Positions 19,193-28,717 of a DNA stretch of 64,000 nucleotides are shown one piece after another. Position 1 is the first letter of the stretch, and every line of letters starts with the position of its first letter. The notes below the pieces were generated by a model. The model was not told where the DNA came from and did no database searches. It saw nothing but the letters and a program-made list of their open reading frames with translations. A program made the position numbers and the translations under genes. The DNA is from an uncultured Eisenbergiella sp. (GTDB taxonomy: Bacteria; Bacillota; Clostridia; Lachnospirales; Lachnospiraceae), in the NCBI GenBank assembly GCA_947627215.1, contig CANQVD010000008.1:55277-119276 (forward strand). The letters run 5' to 3'.

Positions 19193-20401
19193 ATGAACGA
19201 AGAGCATAAGGAAGAAAATGAACAGATATTGGATCCGGCGATGAAAACAGAACCGATTGATGAAGCTATTAAAAGGAGGCCTGCCGTTAGTAGAAAATGG
19301 AGTATCATAATGGCAGTCGTGATCATACTGGCGGCACTGGCTGTCTGCGTGGGTATCTATAACAGGCCGGAGAACCGTCTTGCCCGTCAGTTGGATCTGG
19401 GTGAACGATATCTGGAAGAACAGAATTATGCGGAAGCTGTTCTGGCATTTGGAAAAGCTATAGAAATCGACGATAAATGTATAAAAGCATATAAGGGACA
19501 GATCAGCTCATATATTGGTCTCGGCGATAAGAAGAAATTGGAAGCGGTATATGAAGCTGCTTTGGCTGTGGTAGAAGATTTTGAACCAGCCGAAATTGAG
19601 AATGATGTGGATGCCATTATTTCCATTTATTTGGCCGCGGATGAGGTGTATAGCGACAATATGGAAAAAACATGTGAGATTTTGGAGAAAGGATACGAGC
19701 AAACAGGCGATCCGCAGGTCGAAAAGGAGCTGGAGAACAGCTATGCGAAACAGCAGAAAGAAGAGTTTGAAAGAAAATTAGAAGAGGCACGCCGATACAA
19801 AGAGGAAGAAGATTATGAGAAATCGCTGAAAGTATATGATGAGTTGATGGAAACAGAGGATAATAATTTGCAGTCTGAGATGGATGAATGCCTCCAGGCT
19901 TATATGGATGAATTGCTGAAAGAGAAAAAGTATGATGAGGTGAAAGCACTGGCAGAAAAATATAAAAGAAGCGAAAGTGGTATAGATTTTGAGACCGTAT
20001 TGGATGAGATCAGGGAGCAAGAGGAAATAACGGCCTGGGTAGATGATCTTTATACTAAAATGACAGCGGGGGATTTTGAGGCTGTTTGCGCTATTATTAA
20101 GGATCCAGGTTTTACAAATAAATGTAAAGAAGTGGGCCAGAATCATTATTTTGGAGAAATGTCCCTTATAACAAGCGAAGGGAAAGAGATAGTGGTAGGT
20201 ACAGGTTTCACTGATTCCGACTACGGATGGGTTGCCTATTGTCCCCATGTAGCGCCAGGTGAATATTGGAATTTCATTTATGAGGGTGACTATGCATATC
20301 ACGTATATAATGGGGGAAAAGAATGTATAATCGGGAACGAGTATTATATTGATGGCAGAGAACCAGATTTTTCTATATATGGATTATGTTTTGAAACATA
20401 A
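19193..20401 (+). CDS. Membrane-anchored TPR protein, paralog 2 (most divergent)
   Basis: Same TM + YNRPENRLARQLDLGERYLEEQNYAEAVLAFGKAIEIDDKC core, with a different C-terminus. Confidence 0.85.
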   Translation: MNEEHKEENEQILDPAMKTEPIDEAIKRRPAVSRKWSIIMAVVIILAALAVCVGIYNRPENRLARQLDLGERYLEEQNYAEAVLAFGKAIEIDDKCIKAYKGQISSYIGLGDKKKLEAVYEAALAVVEDFEPAEIENDVDAIISIYLAADEVYSDNMEKTCEILEKGYEQTGDPQVEKELENSYAKQQKEEFERKLEEARRYKEEEDYEKSLKVYDELMETEDNNLQSEMDECLQAYMDELLKEKKYDEVKALAEKYKRSESGIDFETVLDEIREQEEITAWVDDLYTKMTAGDFEAVCAIIKDPGFTNKCKEVGQNHYFGEMSLITSEGKEIVVGTGFTDSDYGWVAYCPHVAPGEYWNFIYEGDYAYHVYNGGKECIIGNEYYIDGREPDFSIYGLCFET

Positions 20402-20485
20402 ACGATATTCGGCATATTCCTGGATAAGATATAACATAAAGCTGTAATAAATAATAATATGTAAGACATATTTAGAGGTCAACTT

Positions 20486-22915
20486 ATGTCAGATTTACAA
20501 AAGGGAACAATACTCGGAAATACATACGAAATCGTGGAGGAGATCGGTTCCGGCGGCGGGGGTATCGTCTTTCGGGCGAAGCATCTGCGGCTGCATACGG
20601 ACGTGGTGGTCAAGAAAATAAGGGATGAGGTGCGGGGAAGGGTAAGCTCCAGACAGGAAGCGGATATCCTTAAAAACCTGAAGCATCCCTATTTGCCACG
20701 GGTCTATGATTTCATCGAAAAAGAGGACGGCGTTTATACGGTAATGGATTTCATCCATGGGGAAAATCTGGATGAAGCCATAAAAAAACGGGGCCCCTTT
20801 CCACAGAAGCAGGTTCAAAAATGGGCGGAGCAGTTGGGAGAGGCGCTGGATTATTTACACAGTCAGAAACCGCCGATCATCCACAGCGATATCAAACCGG
20901 CCAATATCATGCTGACGCAGGAGGGAAATATTTGCCTGATCGATTTCAATATCGCGCTGGCGATGGGCGGGGCGATGGAATCGGCAGTGGGAATCAGCGT
21001 TGGGTTTTTTCCCCCCGAACAGTATCGGGATCCTGCATTGTATGAAAGGATCACGCACAGCTATACGGCTGCTGAGTCCGTAACAGAAACAAAAGAAACG
21101 GGCTGCGGTATCTCAGGGAAAACGGAGGACGAAGAACGCACGGAGCTTCTTCCGCGGACAGTGAAGGTGGAGAGGCCGACAGAACCTGTGTCTCAGCCGG
21201 CGGAGGATGAGAAGCCGACGGAGCTGCTTCCTAGGACGGCAGACGGAAAAAGACGAACGAGGATGCTTCCCTGGGCGGCGGTGAATGAAAAGCTGACAGC
21301 GCTTCTGCCCTGGACAGTTAAGGATCGAAGGCGGACGGAGCAGCTTTCCCGGGAGACAGAGACCGAGGAGGTGACAGAACTCCTCCCTCGGACGACAGGG
21401 AATAGAGGCGGAACCTTGCGCCTTCCTCAGAATACCAATTCAGCCGCGCAGGTCACGAAATACATGGGGCGCGGAATAGATACCCGTTCCGATATTTACA
21501 GCCTTGGGGTTACTCTTTGTTTTTTGCTGACGGGAGAAGAACTGCCCGTCGAATTTGAAAAGCGGATCCCGATCAGTCAGATGGGGGTGCCCGTCAGTGA
21601 GGGATTTGCCGCAATCCTGGATAAAATGACGCAGCTTGCGCCGGAAGACCGCTTCCAAAACGGGGGCGAGTTCCTGAAAGCGATCCGGAATTGCCACAAA
21701 TGGGATCACCGATATGTGCTGATGCGCAGAAAGCAGACGGCCATGCAGACGGCCGCCGCTGCCTGCATGGCGTTGGGCATCCTCCTGACATTCTGCGGGC
21801 TTTATCAGATCCGAAAGGAGCACAGTGCGGCCTATTACGGGATGGTCGAGCGGGCGGAAGCGTGTATGAAAGAAAGCGACTTCGAAGAGGCGGAAACGCT
21901 CCTGGAGGATGCGCAGGCTTTCGCACCGGTCAGGATTGAAGCGTATGAAGAGGCGGTATATCTGCGCTATCTTCGCGGTGCCTATGAGGACTGCATCGGA
22001 CTGGGGGAAAATTATCTGAATACAACGCCCTTTCAGATGGAATCCGAGGAAGAAGAGAAGATTTTCGGAAATATTTACTATATCATAGGGAATGCGTATT
22101 TTGAACTGCGGGAATACGCGAATGCGGTTGATCTGTTTTCGCAGGCGTTGGAGCATAATCCCGCGAACGGTCTGTATTATCGGGACTATGCGATCGCCCT
22201 GGCGAAATGCGGCCAGATCGAAGCGGCAGAGGAAACGCTGGAAGAGGGAATCGCCCTGGGACTGGGACAGGATTCCATCTATATGGTGCAGGGGGAGATC
22301 GCCCATGTAAAGGGGCAGTATGAGGATGCTATCGGCTATCTGAACCAGACGATCGCGACGGCGGAGGATACCCAGTTGAAAAAAAGGGCAGTCCTGCTCT
22401 GTACGGAGGTTTATCAGGAGACGGGAGCGATAGATGAAGAGATCGCCCTGTTAGAACGTAGCCTGGGGCAGTCTGCCGGAAACGGAGATCTTGTGCTGTC
22501 GGAGTATCTGGCGGACGCCTACGCCCGGAAAGCGCAGTCAGGGGAGCAATATGAGCAGGAATACTATGCGAAATCCCTGTCGCTCTTTGAATCCCTCAGG
22601 GAGCGCGGCTATCTTACCTGGCAACTGCAGGAAAACATGGCGATCCTCTATGAGAACCTGAACCGTTTTGACGAAGCGGAAGCGCTTCTTCTGCAGATGG
22701 CGGAGCAGTATCCGGAGCGTTATGAGGCATATAAACGACTCGCCTATCTGGAAGCAGACCGTCAGCAGGAAAAGGAGAATGCGGATCGGGATTATCTGAA
22801 GATGCGGGATTATTATGAACTGGCGAAAGAGAAGTATCCGGAAGACGGTTCGGATCTGGAGATGGAAATGCTGGATCGCATGATGCAGGAGCTTTCGGAG
22901 GGCGGCTGGTTTTAA
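20486..22915 (+). CDS. Ser/Thr protein kinase with TxLLP-repeat insertion, TM and C-terminal TPRs (kinase A)
   Basis: GSGGGGIV glycine loop, VVVKKI, HSDIKPANIM, DFN, DTRSDIYSLGVTL; TM TAAAACMALGILLTFCGLY; TPRs (YANAVDLFSQALEHNPANGLYYRDYAIALAKCG). Confidence 0.93.
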   Translation: MSDLQKGTILGNTYEIVEEIGSGGGGIVFRAKHLRLHTDVVVKKIRDEVRGRVSSRQEADILKNLKHPYLPRVYDFIEKEDGVYTVMDFIHGENLDEAIKKRGPFPQKQVQKWAEQLGEALDYLHSQKPPIIHSDIKPANIMLTQEGNICLIDFNIALAMGGAMESAVGISVGFFPPEQYRDPALYERITHSYTAAESVTETKETGCGISGKTEDEERTELLPRTVKVERPTEPVSQPAEDEKPTELLPRTADGKRRTRMLPWAAVNEKLTALLPWTVKDRRRTEQLSRETETEEVTELLPRTTGNRGGTLRLPQNTNSAAQVTKYMGRGIDTRSDIYSLGVTLCFLLTGEELPVEFEKRIPISQMGVPVSEGFAAILDKMTQLAPEDRFQNGGEFLKAIRNCHKWDHRYVLMRRKQTAMQTAAAACMALGILLTFCGLYQIRKEHSAAYYGMVERAEACMKESDFEEAETLLEDAQAFAPVRIEAYEEAVYLRYLRGAYEDCIGLGENYLNTTPFQMESEEEEKIFGNIYYIIGNAYFELREYANAVDLFSQALEHNPANGLYYRDYAIALAKCGQIEAAEETLEEGIALGLGQDSIYMVQGEIAHVKGQYEDAIGYLNQTIATAEDTQLKKRAVLLCTEVYQETGAIDEEIALLERSLGQSAGNGDLVLSEYLADAYARKAQSGEQYEQEYYAKSLSLFESLRERGYLTWQLQENMAILYENLNRFDEAEALLLQMAEQYPERYEAYKRLAYLEADRQQEKENADRDYLKMRDYYELAKEKYPEDGSDLEMEMLDRMMQELSEGGWF

Positions 22916-22948
22916 TCTCTTTCTTCCAAAAAGAAAAGGAGTTTTTTC

Positions 22949-23074
22949 ATGATAATACTTGGGGCAGGAATCGGAATGATCGTGTTGGCTGTGGCGCTGT
23001 TTATCGGCAGCCTGATCTATCGGAATACGGCGGGAAAGAGGATAATGGATGCGTTGAAAAAAGAGTATCTTTGA
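22949..23074 (+). CDS. 41-aa single-TM protein following kinase A
   Basis: MIILGAGIGMIVLAVALFIGSLIYRNTAGKRIMDALKKEYL*, preceded by aagaaaaggag. A similar small gene follows kinase B. Confidence 0.65.
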   Translation: MIILGAGIGMIVLAVALFIGSLIYRNTAGKRIMDALKKEYL

Positions 23075-23139
23075 TTCAGGCCTGACGGCAGCATCGCAGT
23101 CGGGAATGGCATATAAGGTTGGCGCTGGAAAGGGAAAAG

Positions 23140-24681
23140 ATGGGCCAGGAACAAAAGAAAGAAGTTAATCAGGAACTGACGGCAGAGAAAACAGCGTTAT
23201 TGACGGAGACAGAACAGACTGTCGGAAATGTTTTACCGTCCGGATCGGCGGAAAAATTCGGTGAAGGAACAGCCCAGCCTATGAAAAACAGTCAACCCGG
23301 AAAGAAAAAGCTTGGCATTCTTGCTATAGTCGTTGTTGTACTAGCTGCGCTGGCTGTCGGCCTTGGCATCTATAACAAGCCGGAAAACCGCCTGGCAAGG
23401 CAACTGGATCTGGGTGAACGGTATCTGGAAGAACAGAATTACGCGGAAGCAGTTTTGGCGTTTGAGAAAGCGATCCAGATCGATGAACGGTGCATGGCTG
23501 CGTATGTAAACGGGATCGAGGCATATCGGCATCTGGACGAGCCGGAAAATTTGCTGGCCTTTTATGAAAGGGCGTTGGGGCTTGCTCGTTCTCTGGAAGG
23601 CGAAACTTTGGCTGCGGATCTTGACGCAGTAGTGTCGATCTATCTGGCAGCAGAGGTCGTTTATACGGATAGAGAAACTTTGATCACACTCTGGGAAGAA
23701 GGTTATGAAAGGAGCGGACAGGACAGTAGGGTTCGGGACAGTCTTGTGAGCGTTTATCTGGAACGGGCGGAGGAACGTGCTTCTGACAGAGCTTATGAAG
23801 AAAGTTTGCGGGACTATGACCGTCTGCTGGAATTGGATGGGCAGAATGAGACTGTGTTGGAAAGTCTGACCGAAAGTTTAAAATCCTATCTGGATCTCTT
23901 ATTGGAAGAAGGAAATTTTGATCGGATCAGAGAACTGGAGAAGAAGTACGCATCGTCGCCGCCAGACTTTGATTTTGGGTATTACCTGGATGAGATAGAC
24001 CGATTGGAACTGGAGGAGTTGTGTAGTCAGTTGGAACTTCCGTTTACAGCGGAGGATGTTACGCTGTTTGGGTATAAGCTGACGGAGGATCATTTTGATG
24101 ATATTGTTCACCTATTGGATTTAAAAAAGGATAATGGTGTAACGGATGAAAATGGTGTGCCGATAGATCATTGGTCTCGGGATGGGATACATAGTCTATC
24201 GTCCCCTGTGACGGCTGGAATCTACAATAATGGGTTAAGAGAAATAGGATTAGGAGATGATTCAGCGAGAATATGTTATTTAACAAACCAAATTTACTAT
24301 GTTATAGACAATAATGGTTTATCATGGTTGCAGAATCATTATCCTGAAAGTTATAATCTTCCTTTAATATCATTTCTTGGTGGAAAATATGAAGATTGGT
24401 ATCGGGCAGTTCCTGCTGAGATAGTACAAAAATTAGGAGAATATTCATATGAAGTGAAAGAGGATGGAAGCAAAAAGGAAACGTGGATTGTGGAAGCCCC
24501 GTTTGAAGTTAGTTTTATATTATATAGCAATCTGGTATATAGTGATAATTATGATACTTGTTATAGTTTACATTACGGTTCATTTGGTATTGATATTGAC
24601 ATAGATAATGATGGAATGATTTACAGGATGCAATACACATGGTCTTTGGACGATTCTACCCGTGTTCTCTTTATTAATTAG
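23140..24681 (+). CDS. Membrane-anchored TPR protein, paralog 3
   Basis: Same TM/TPR core as paralog 1, with a C-terminus of the LPFTAEDVTLFGYKL...GLSWLQNHYPESYNLPL type. Confidence 0.88.
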   Translation: MGQEQKKEVNQELTAEKTALLTETEQTVGNVLPSGSAEKFGEGTAQPMKNSQPGKKKLGILAIVVVVLAALAVGLGIYNKPENRLARQLDLGERYLEEQNYAEAVLAFEKAIQIDERCMAAYVNGIEAYRHLDEPENLLAFYERALGLARSLEGETLAADLDAVVSIYLAAEVVYTDRETLITLWEEGYERSGQDSRVRDSLVSVYLERAEERASDRAYEESLRDYDRLLELDGQNETVLESLTESLKSYLDLLLEEGNFDRIRELEKKYASSPPDFDFGYYLDEIDRLELEELCSQLELPFTAEDVTLFGYKLTEDHFDDIVHLLDLKKDNGVTDENGVPIDHWSRDGIHSLSSPVTAGIYNNGLREIGLGDDSARICYLTNQIYYVIDNNGLSWLQNHYPESYNLPLISFLGGKYEDWYRAVPAEIVQKLGEYSYEVKEDGSKKETWIVEAPFEVSFILYSNLVYSDNYDTCYSLHYGSFGIDIDIDNDGMIYRMQYTWSLDDSTRVLFIN

Positions 24682-24927
24682 TGCGTGATTTTTTTAAATT
24701 TTTGCTATGGGATTAATTTTTCTTCCTTGTTAAATTTCTCCGGATTAAATCTTTGCTGGGTGGTATTTTAAATAGCATCGGCTTGATTGAATCGAAAAGC
24801 GCTGAGCATTTCTGCCATTTTAAGATGTGAGAAATCTGTAAGTTCTGCAGAGCAGCAGTACGGAATCATAAAAATGAATTGCCGCTATAGGGAATGATGG
24901 CAAGGGGATTTATCATATGTCATATGA

Positions 24928-25036
24928 TTGATCATTTCCGTTAGCGGGCTGGGAGTTCTGGCAGTTATTCTCTGTGAACCGCTTTCTGCTGCACAGAGAA
25001 AAAATATGCAAAACCATACTGAAAGAGTATGAGTAA
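24928..25036 (+). pseudogene. Degenerate/frameshifted third copy of the kinase-linked small TM gene
   Basis: Translation SGLGVLAVILCEPLSAAQRK then (shifted frame) CKTILKEYE*, versus intact SALIGLGILGIILCVPLFAAQRRRYAKTIRKEYE* at 37582-37719. The shift falls at an A-rich run. Confidence 0.55.
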
Positions 25037-25058
25037 AATCCTTGAGGAGGGAAAGACA

Positions 25059-26105
25059 GTGAGTGAGATACTGAAGAAGAAAAGCGTGAAAATTGCTGTG
25101 GCGGTTATATGCCTGGTGGTTCTGGCTATCATCGCCGGATTTGTGGTACAGGGCGGCAGGAGGCAGCAGGAAATTGCCTCGCATTTGGAAATGGCACAAA
25201 AATACATTTCTGAACTGGATTATGAGCAGGCCATAGCAGAATACACAGCAGCTCTAAGCATTGATCCGAACAACGAGTCTATCCGGCAGGCGTTGGAACA
25301 GGCCTATCTGGATCACGCCCAACTGTATATTGAAACAGAAGAATATGAAATGGCCGCTAATATTCTGAACAATGGCTATGGACAGACGCAGTTTGTTGTA
25401 TTGAATGATAAGCTGGCTGAGGTGCAGAAGCTGCAGACTGAAAAGGAAGAAGCGGAGCGAGCAGCAGAAGAGGCACGGATTGCGGAGGAAGAGGCGGCAA
25501 AAAAGGCTGCTGAAGAAGCTGTCCGAAAGGCTGAAGAAGAAGCTGCGAGGAAAGCGGAAGAGGAGGCCGCAAGAAAAGCCGCGGAAGAAGAGGCAAGACT
25601 GGCGGAGGAAGCGGAGAAGGCGGAAGAAGAGGCCGCCCTGGAGGAGCTATTGCTGCGCAGGAAAGAGATTGAAGATTCGCTTGGGACGGGCTATGAATAC
25701 GGTCAGATCATGCCAGATTTCTCGGTATCTACGGCGGATGGAAGTGCACTGAATCTGGGCAGTTATTTTGGAAAGACGGTATACATCAATTTCTTTACGA
25801 CCTGGTGTCCGTATTGCTACATGGAGATACCCGATATGCAGGCGCTGCAGCAAAAATATCCGGATGTGGTGTTTATCATGATCGATCTGGGGGAAAATTC
25901 GGACCTGGCCGCGCAGTACGCTGCGGAATACGGGATAACCTTACCGATCTATCATTTGCCTGACTGGAATGCGGGTAATTATTCTATTTCCGGGGTCCCG
26001 ACGAGCTTTGTGATAGACAAATATGGCGCTATGACAGGAATACATATGGGGCTTGCCAAAGGCGACTGGATGGAGGCCGCTATTGTGGAGGCGTTAAGTC
26101 ACTGA
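25059..26105 (+). CDS. Membrane-anchored TPR-coiled coil-thioredoxin (TlpA/ResA-like) protein
   Basis: GTG start after ggaggg. TM, TPR (ISELDYEQAIAEYTAALSIDPNNESI), long AEEEAAKKA coil, then thioredoxin FFTTWCPYCYMEIPDMQALQQKY. Confidence 0.88.
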   Translation: MSEILKKKSVKIAVAVICLVVLAIIAGFVVQGGRRQQEIASHLEMAQKYISELDYEQAIAEYTAALSIDPNNESIRQALEQAYLDHAQLYIETEEYEMAANILNNGYGQTQFVVLNDKLAEVQKLQTEKEEAERAAEEARIAEEEAAKKAAEEAVRKAEEEAARKAEEEAARKAAEEEARLAEEAEKAEEEAALEELLLRRKEIEDSLGTGYEYGQIMPDFSVSTADGSALNLGSYFGKTVYINFFTTWCPYCYMEIPDMQALQQKYPDVVFIMIDLGENSDLAAQYAAEYGITLPIYHLPDWNAGNYSISGVPTSFVIDKYGAMTGIHMGLAKGDWMEAAIVEALSH

Positions 26106-26242
26106 TGAAAAAACAATATTATACTTTTATCTGGGCAGTGGTTGCGTTTGTTCTTCTCCTGCTGGGGATTCTGGATGACGGTGTGCGCAGCGTCTGGATG
26201 AAGGGGATACTCATCTGCTGGGAGTGTATCGGACTTGGATAA
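26105..26242 (+). CDS. CD1871A-family CXXC motif small membrane protein
   Basis: MKKQYYTFIWAVVAFVLLLLGILDDGVRSVWMKGILICWECIGLG*, the typical ICxECIGxG tail, between thioredoxin and polyferredoxin genes. Confidence 0.8.
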   Translation: MKKQYYTFIWAVVAFVLLLLGILDDGVRSVWMKGILICWECIGLG

Positions 26243-27128
26243 AAAAAGAAAGCTTGTTCAATTTTTCAGCACGTTACTTTACAATCTGAATCTAAAGGGC
26301 CTGATTGACGGGGAATTGTATCGAGGCGGATCGAAAGGATTTTGTGTCCCCGGATTAAACTGTTATTCCTGTCCGGCGGCAGTCGGGTCCTGCCCGCTGG
26401 GGGCTCTTCAATCCACGCTGGGCAATGTTAAGCGGGGAGTTTCAACCTATGTATTTGGGATTCTCATTGCGTTTGGCGTTGCCCTGGGAAGGGTTATCTG
26501 CGGCTGGCTTTGCCCTTTTGGCCTGCTTCAGGAGCTGCTCTATAAGATTCCGACGCCAAAGTGCAGATCGTCGCTGAAAAGACTGCGGTGGATCAAATAT
26601 TTTATTCTGGCGGTTTTGGTGTGTTTGATTCCGCTGTATACCGCATTTGTGAACGGGGTTGGATTTCCAGCCTTTTGTAAATACATCTGTCCGCAGGGAA
26701 CCATTGGCGGCATTCTGTTGATGACGGCGCAGGAAGAATTGCGTGAATTGGCCGGGATGAATTTCTGGTGGAAATTTATATTGCTTTTATGCTTTTTGTC
26801 GGTCAGCATCTGGGTGTTCCGTCCATTTTGTCGAGTGATCTGCCCTCTTGGCGTTATATATGGCTTGTTCAACGGGATTGCGCTTGTACACCTGGAGGTG
26901 GATAAAGGGAAATGCACCGGCTGTGGGAAATGTTCAGCGGCCTGCCCTATGGCCCTGAAGCCTGTTACACAGTGCAATCATGCGGAATGCATACGGTGCG
27001 GAAAGTGTGTTCAAAGCTGTAATGAAAGGGCGCTGCATTTCCGGGTGAAACGCGGAGATAATTCCAGAAGCAATGCATTGCAAATGATGGAAAAAAGAAT
27101 CCAATCTATGCGGGGAAGAAAAGAATGA
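26235..27128 (+). CDS. NapH-like membrane 4Fe-4S polyferredoxin
   Basis: CYSCPAAVGSCPLGA, CGWLCPFGLLQELLYK, FCRVICPLGVIYG, and two ferredoxin clusters CTGCGKCSAACP / CIRCGKCVQSC. Confidence 0.9.
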   Translation: MDKKRKLVQFFSTLLYNLNLKGLIDGELYRGGSKGFCVPGLNCYSCPAAVGSCPLGALQSTLGNVKRGVSTYVFGILIAFGVALGRVICGWLCPFGLLQELLYKIPTPKCRSSLKRLRWIKYFILAVLVCLIPLYTAFVNGVGFPAFCKYICPQGTIGGILLMTAQEELRELAGMNFWWKFILLLCFLSVSIWVFRPFCRVICPLGVIYGLFNGIALVHLEVDKGKCTGCGKCSAACPMALKPVTQCNHAECIRCGKCVQSCNERALHFRVKRGDNSRSNALQMMEKRIQSMRGRKE

Positions 27129-28621
27129 ACGAAGAATATAAGACAGAGAGCGGTCAGGATGCAGGGGCGAAGAGCGTAAAACCGTTGACGGAAACAAATC
27201 AGTTTGCTGTAAATATCGGAAAGAAACCGTCTGGAAAGAAAAAGCTGGGCATTCTGGCTGTAATCGTTGTTGTTCTGGCTGCACTGGCTGTCGGCTTTGG
27301 TATCTATAACAGGCCGGAGAACCGCCTGGCAAGACAGTTGGATCTGGGAGCACGATATCTGGAAGAGAAGAATTATGCGGAAGCTGTGCTGGCGTTTGAG
27401 AAAGCGATCCAGATTGATGAACGGTGCATGGCTGCGTATGTAAACGGGATCGAGGCATATCGGCATCTGGATGAGCCGGAGAAGCTAATGACGTTCTATG
27501 ACAAAGCGCTGGAAGCCGCCCGATCTCTGGAAGGCGAGGCGCTGACAGCGGATATGGATGCCGTTGTGTCGATCTATCTGGCGGCGGAAGATGTTTATAT
27601 GGATAGAGAAGCCTTAATTGCGCTCTGGGAAGAAGGGTATGAAAAGAGCGGGCAGGATGGCCGGGTTCGGGATGGGCTTGTGAGAGTTTATCTGGCACGG
27701 GCGGAGGGGCGTGCTTCCGACGGTGCTTATGAAGAAAGTCTGCAGGATTATGATCGTCTGCTGGAGCTGGATGGGCAGAACGAGACTGTACTGGAGAGCC
27801 TGACTGGAAGTTTAAAGTCCTATATGGATTTCTTATTGGGGGAAGGAAACTTTGATCGAGTCAGAAAACTGGCGGAGAAATATACATTGGCGCTGCCGGA
27901 CTTTGATTTTGCGTATTACCTGGATGAGGCAGATCGTTTGGAACAGGAACGTCAAATGGAGGAACTGCGCAGTCAGTTGGAGCTTCCGTTTACGGCAGAG
28001 GATGTTACGCTGTTTGGGTATACGCTGATAGAGGATCACTTCGATGATATGATCGCTTTTTTGGATTTGCCCTTCGAAGCTAATTTTAATGATGAGTATG
28101 AATGGGGGAGATATGAAGATGACGAAAGCTGTGAGGCATGGGCGGATGAATTTGGCTCTAAAGGCATTAGGGTCAATGTAGAAACAGAGAGTGAGGACCT
28201 AGGGGCATCCTGGGCACAGGCTATTGAGGTTGGATATTCAGATTATGGATATAGTTTTGATATATATTATGATGGATTGCCCTGGCTGAAGGAGCATTAT
28301 GCAGATAGCTATAATCTGCCTTTGCTGTCTTCTATGGGTGCGGAAGCGGAAGAGTGGTATCGATTAATTCCGGCGGATAAAATCAAAGAAACAGGTGAAT
28401 ACGATCAGGAAACGGTTTCCGGTTTTGCAGGAGAAGCGGAAAAAAATTCCTGGGTTGTGAAAGAGCCGATTGATGTGAGCCTTACTGAATGGGACTATGA
28501 TTCCGGCTTTTTTGAGATGGAACTTGTTTACGGATATCAGGATAATCTTTTTTCCATTGCCGCTACAGGAAATGATGACATTGGGATTTATCGCATCTCG
28601 TATTATTGGTCATTTCAGTAA
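27125..28621 (+). CDS. Membrane-anchored TPR protein, paralog 4
   Basis: Same TM/TPR core. Overlaps the stop of the polyferredoxin gene. Confidence 0.88.
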   Translation: MNEEYKTESGQDAGAKSVKPLTETNQFAVNIGKKPSGKKKLGILAVIVVVLAALAVGFGIYNRPENRLARQLDLGARYLEEKNYAEAVLAFEKAIQIDERCMAAYVNGIEAYRHLDEPEKLMTFYDKALEAARSLEGEALTADMDAVVSIYLAAEDVYMDREALIALWEEGYEKSGQDGRVRDGLVRVYLARAEGRASDGAYEESLQDYDRLLELDGQNETVLESLTGSLKSYMDFLLGEGNFDRVRKLAEKYTLALPDFDFAYYLDEADRLEQERQMEELRSQLELPFTAEDVTLFGYTLIEDHFDDMIAFLDLPFEANFNDEYEWGRYEDDESCEAWADEFGSKGIRVNVETESEDLGASWAQAIEVGYSDYGYSFDIYYDGLPWLKEHYADSYNLPLLSSMGAEAEEWYRLIPADKIKETGEYDQETVSGFAGEAEKNSWVVKEPIDVSLTEWDYDSGFFEMELVYGYQDNLFSIAATGNDDIGIYRISYYWSFQ

Positions 28622-28717
28622 TATTTTTTGATGTGAGAGGGCCGCTTATTTGAAAAATATTGCGGAGATGTATCGTTGATTTGAGTTTGATCGAATCCTA
28701 TGCCGAAAGGAAGAAAG

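Noticed and set aside
25430-25660. Highly repetitive gaagaagcggca-type stretch considered as a DNA repeat or CRISPR-like array
   Set aside because: It encodes the AEEEAAKKA coiled coil of the thioredoxin protein; no repeat-spacer structure.
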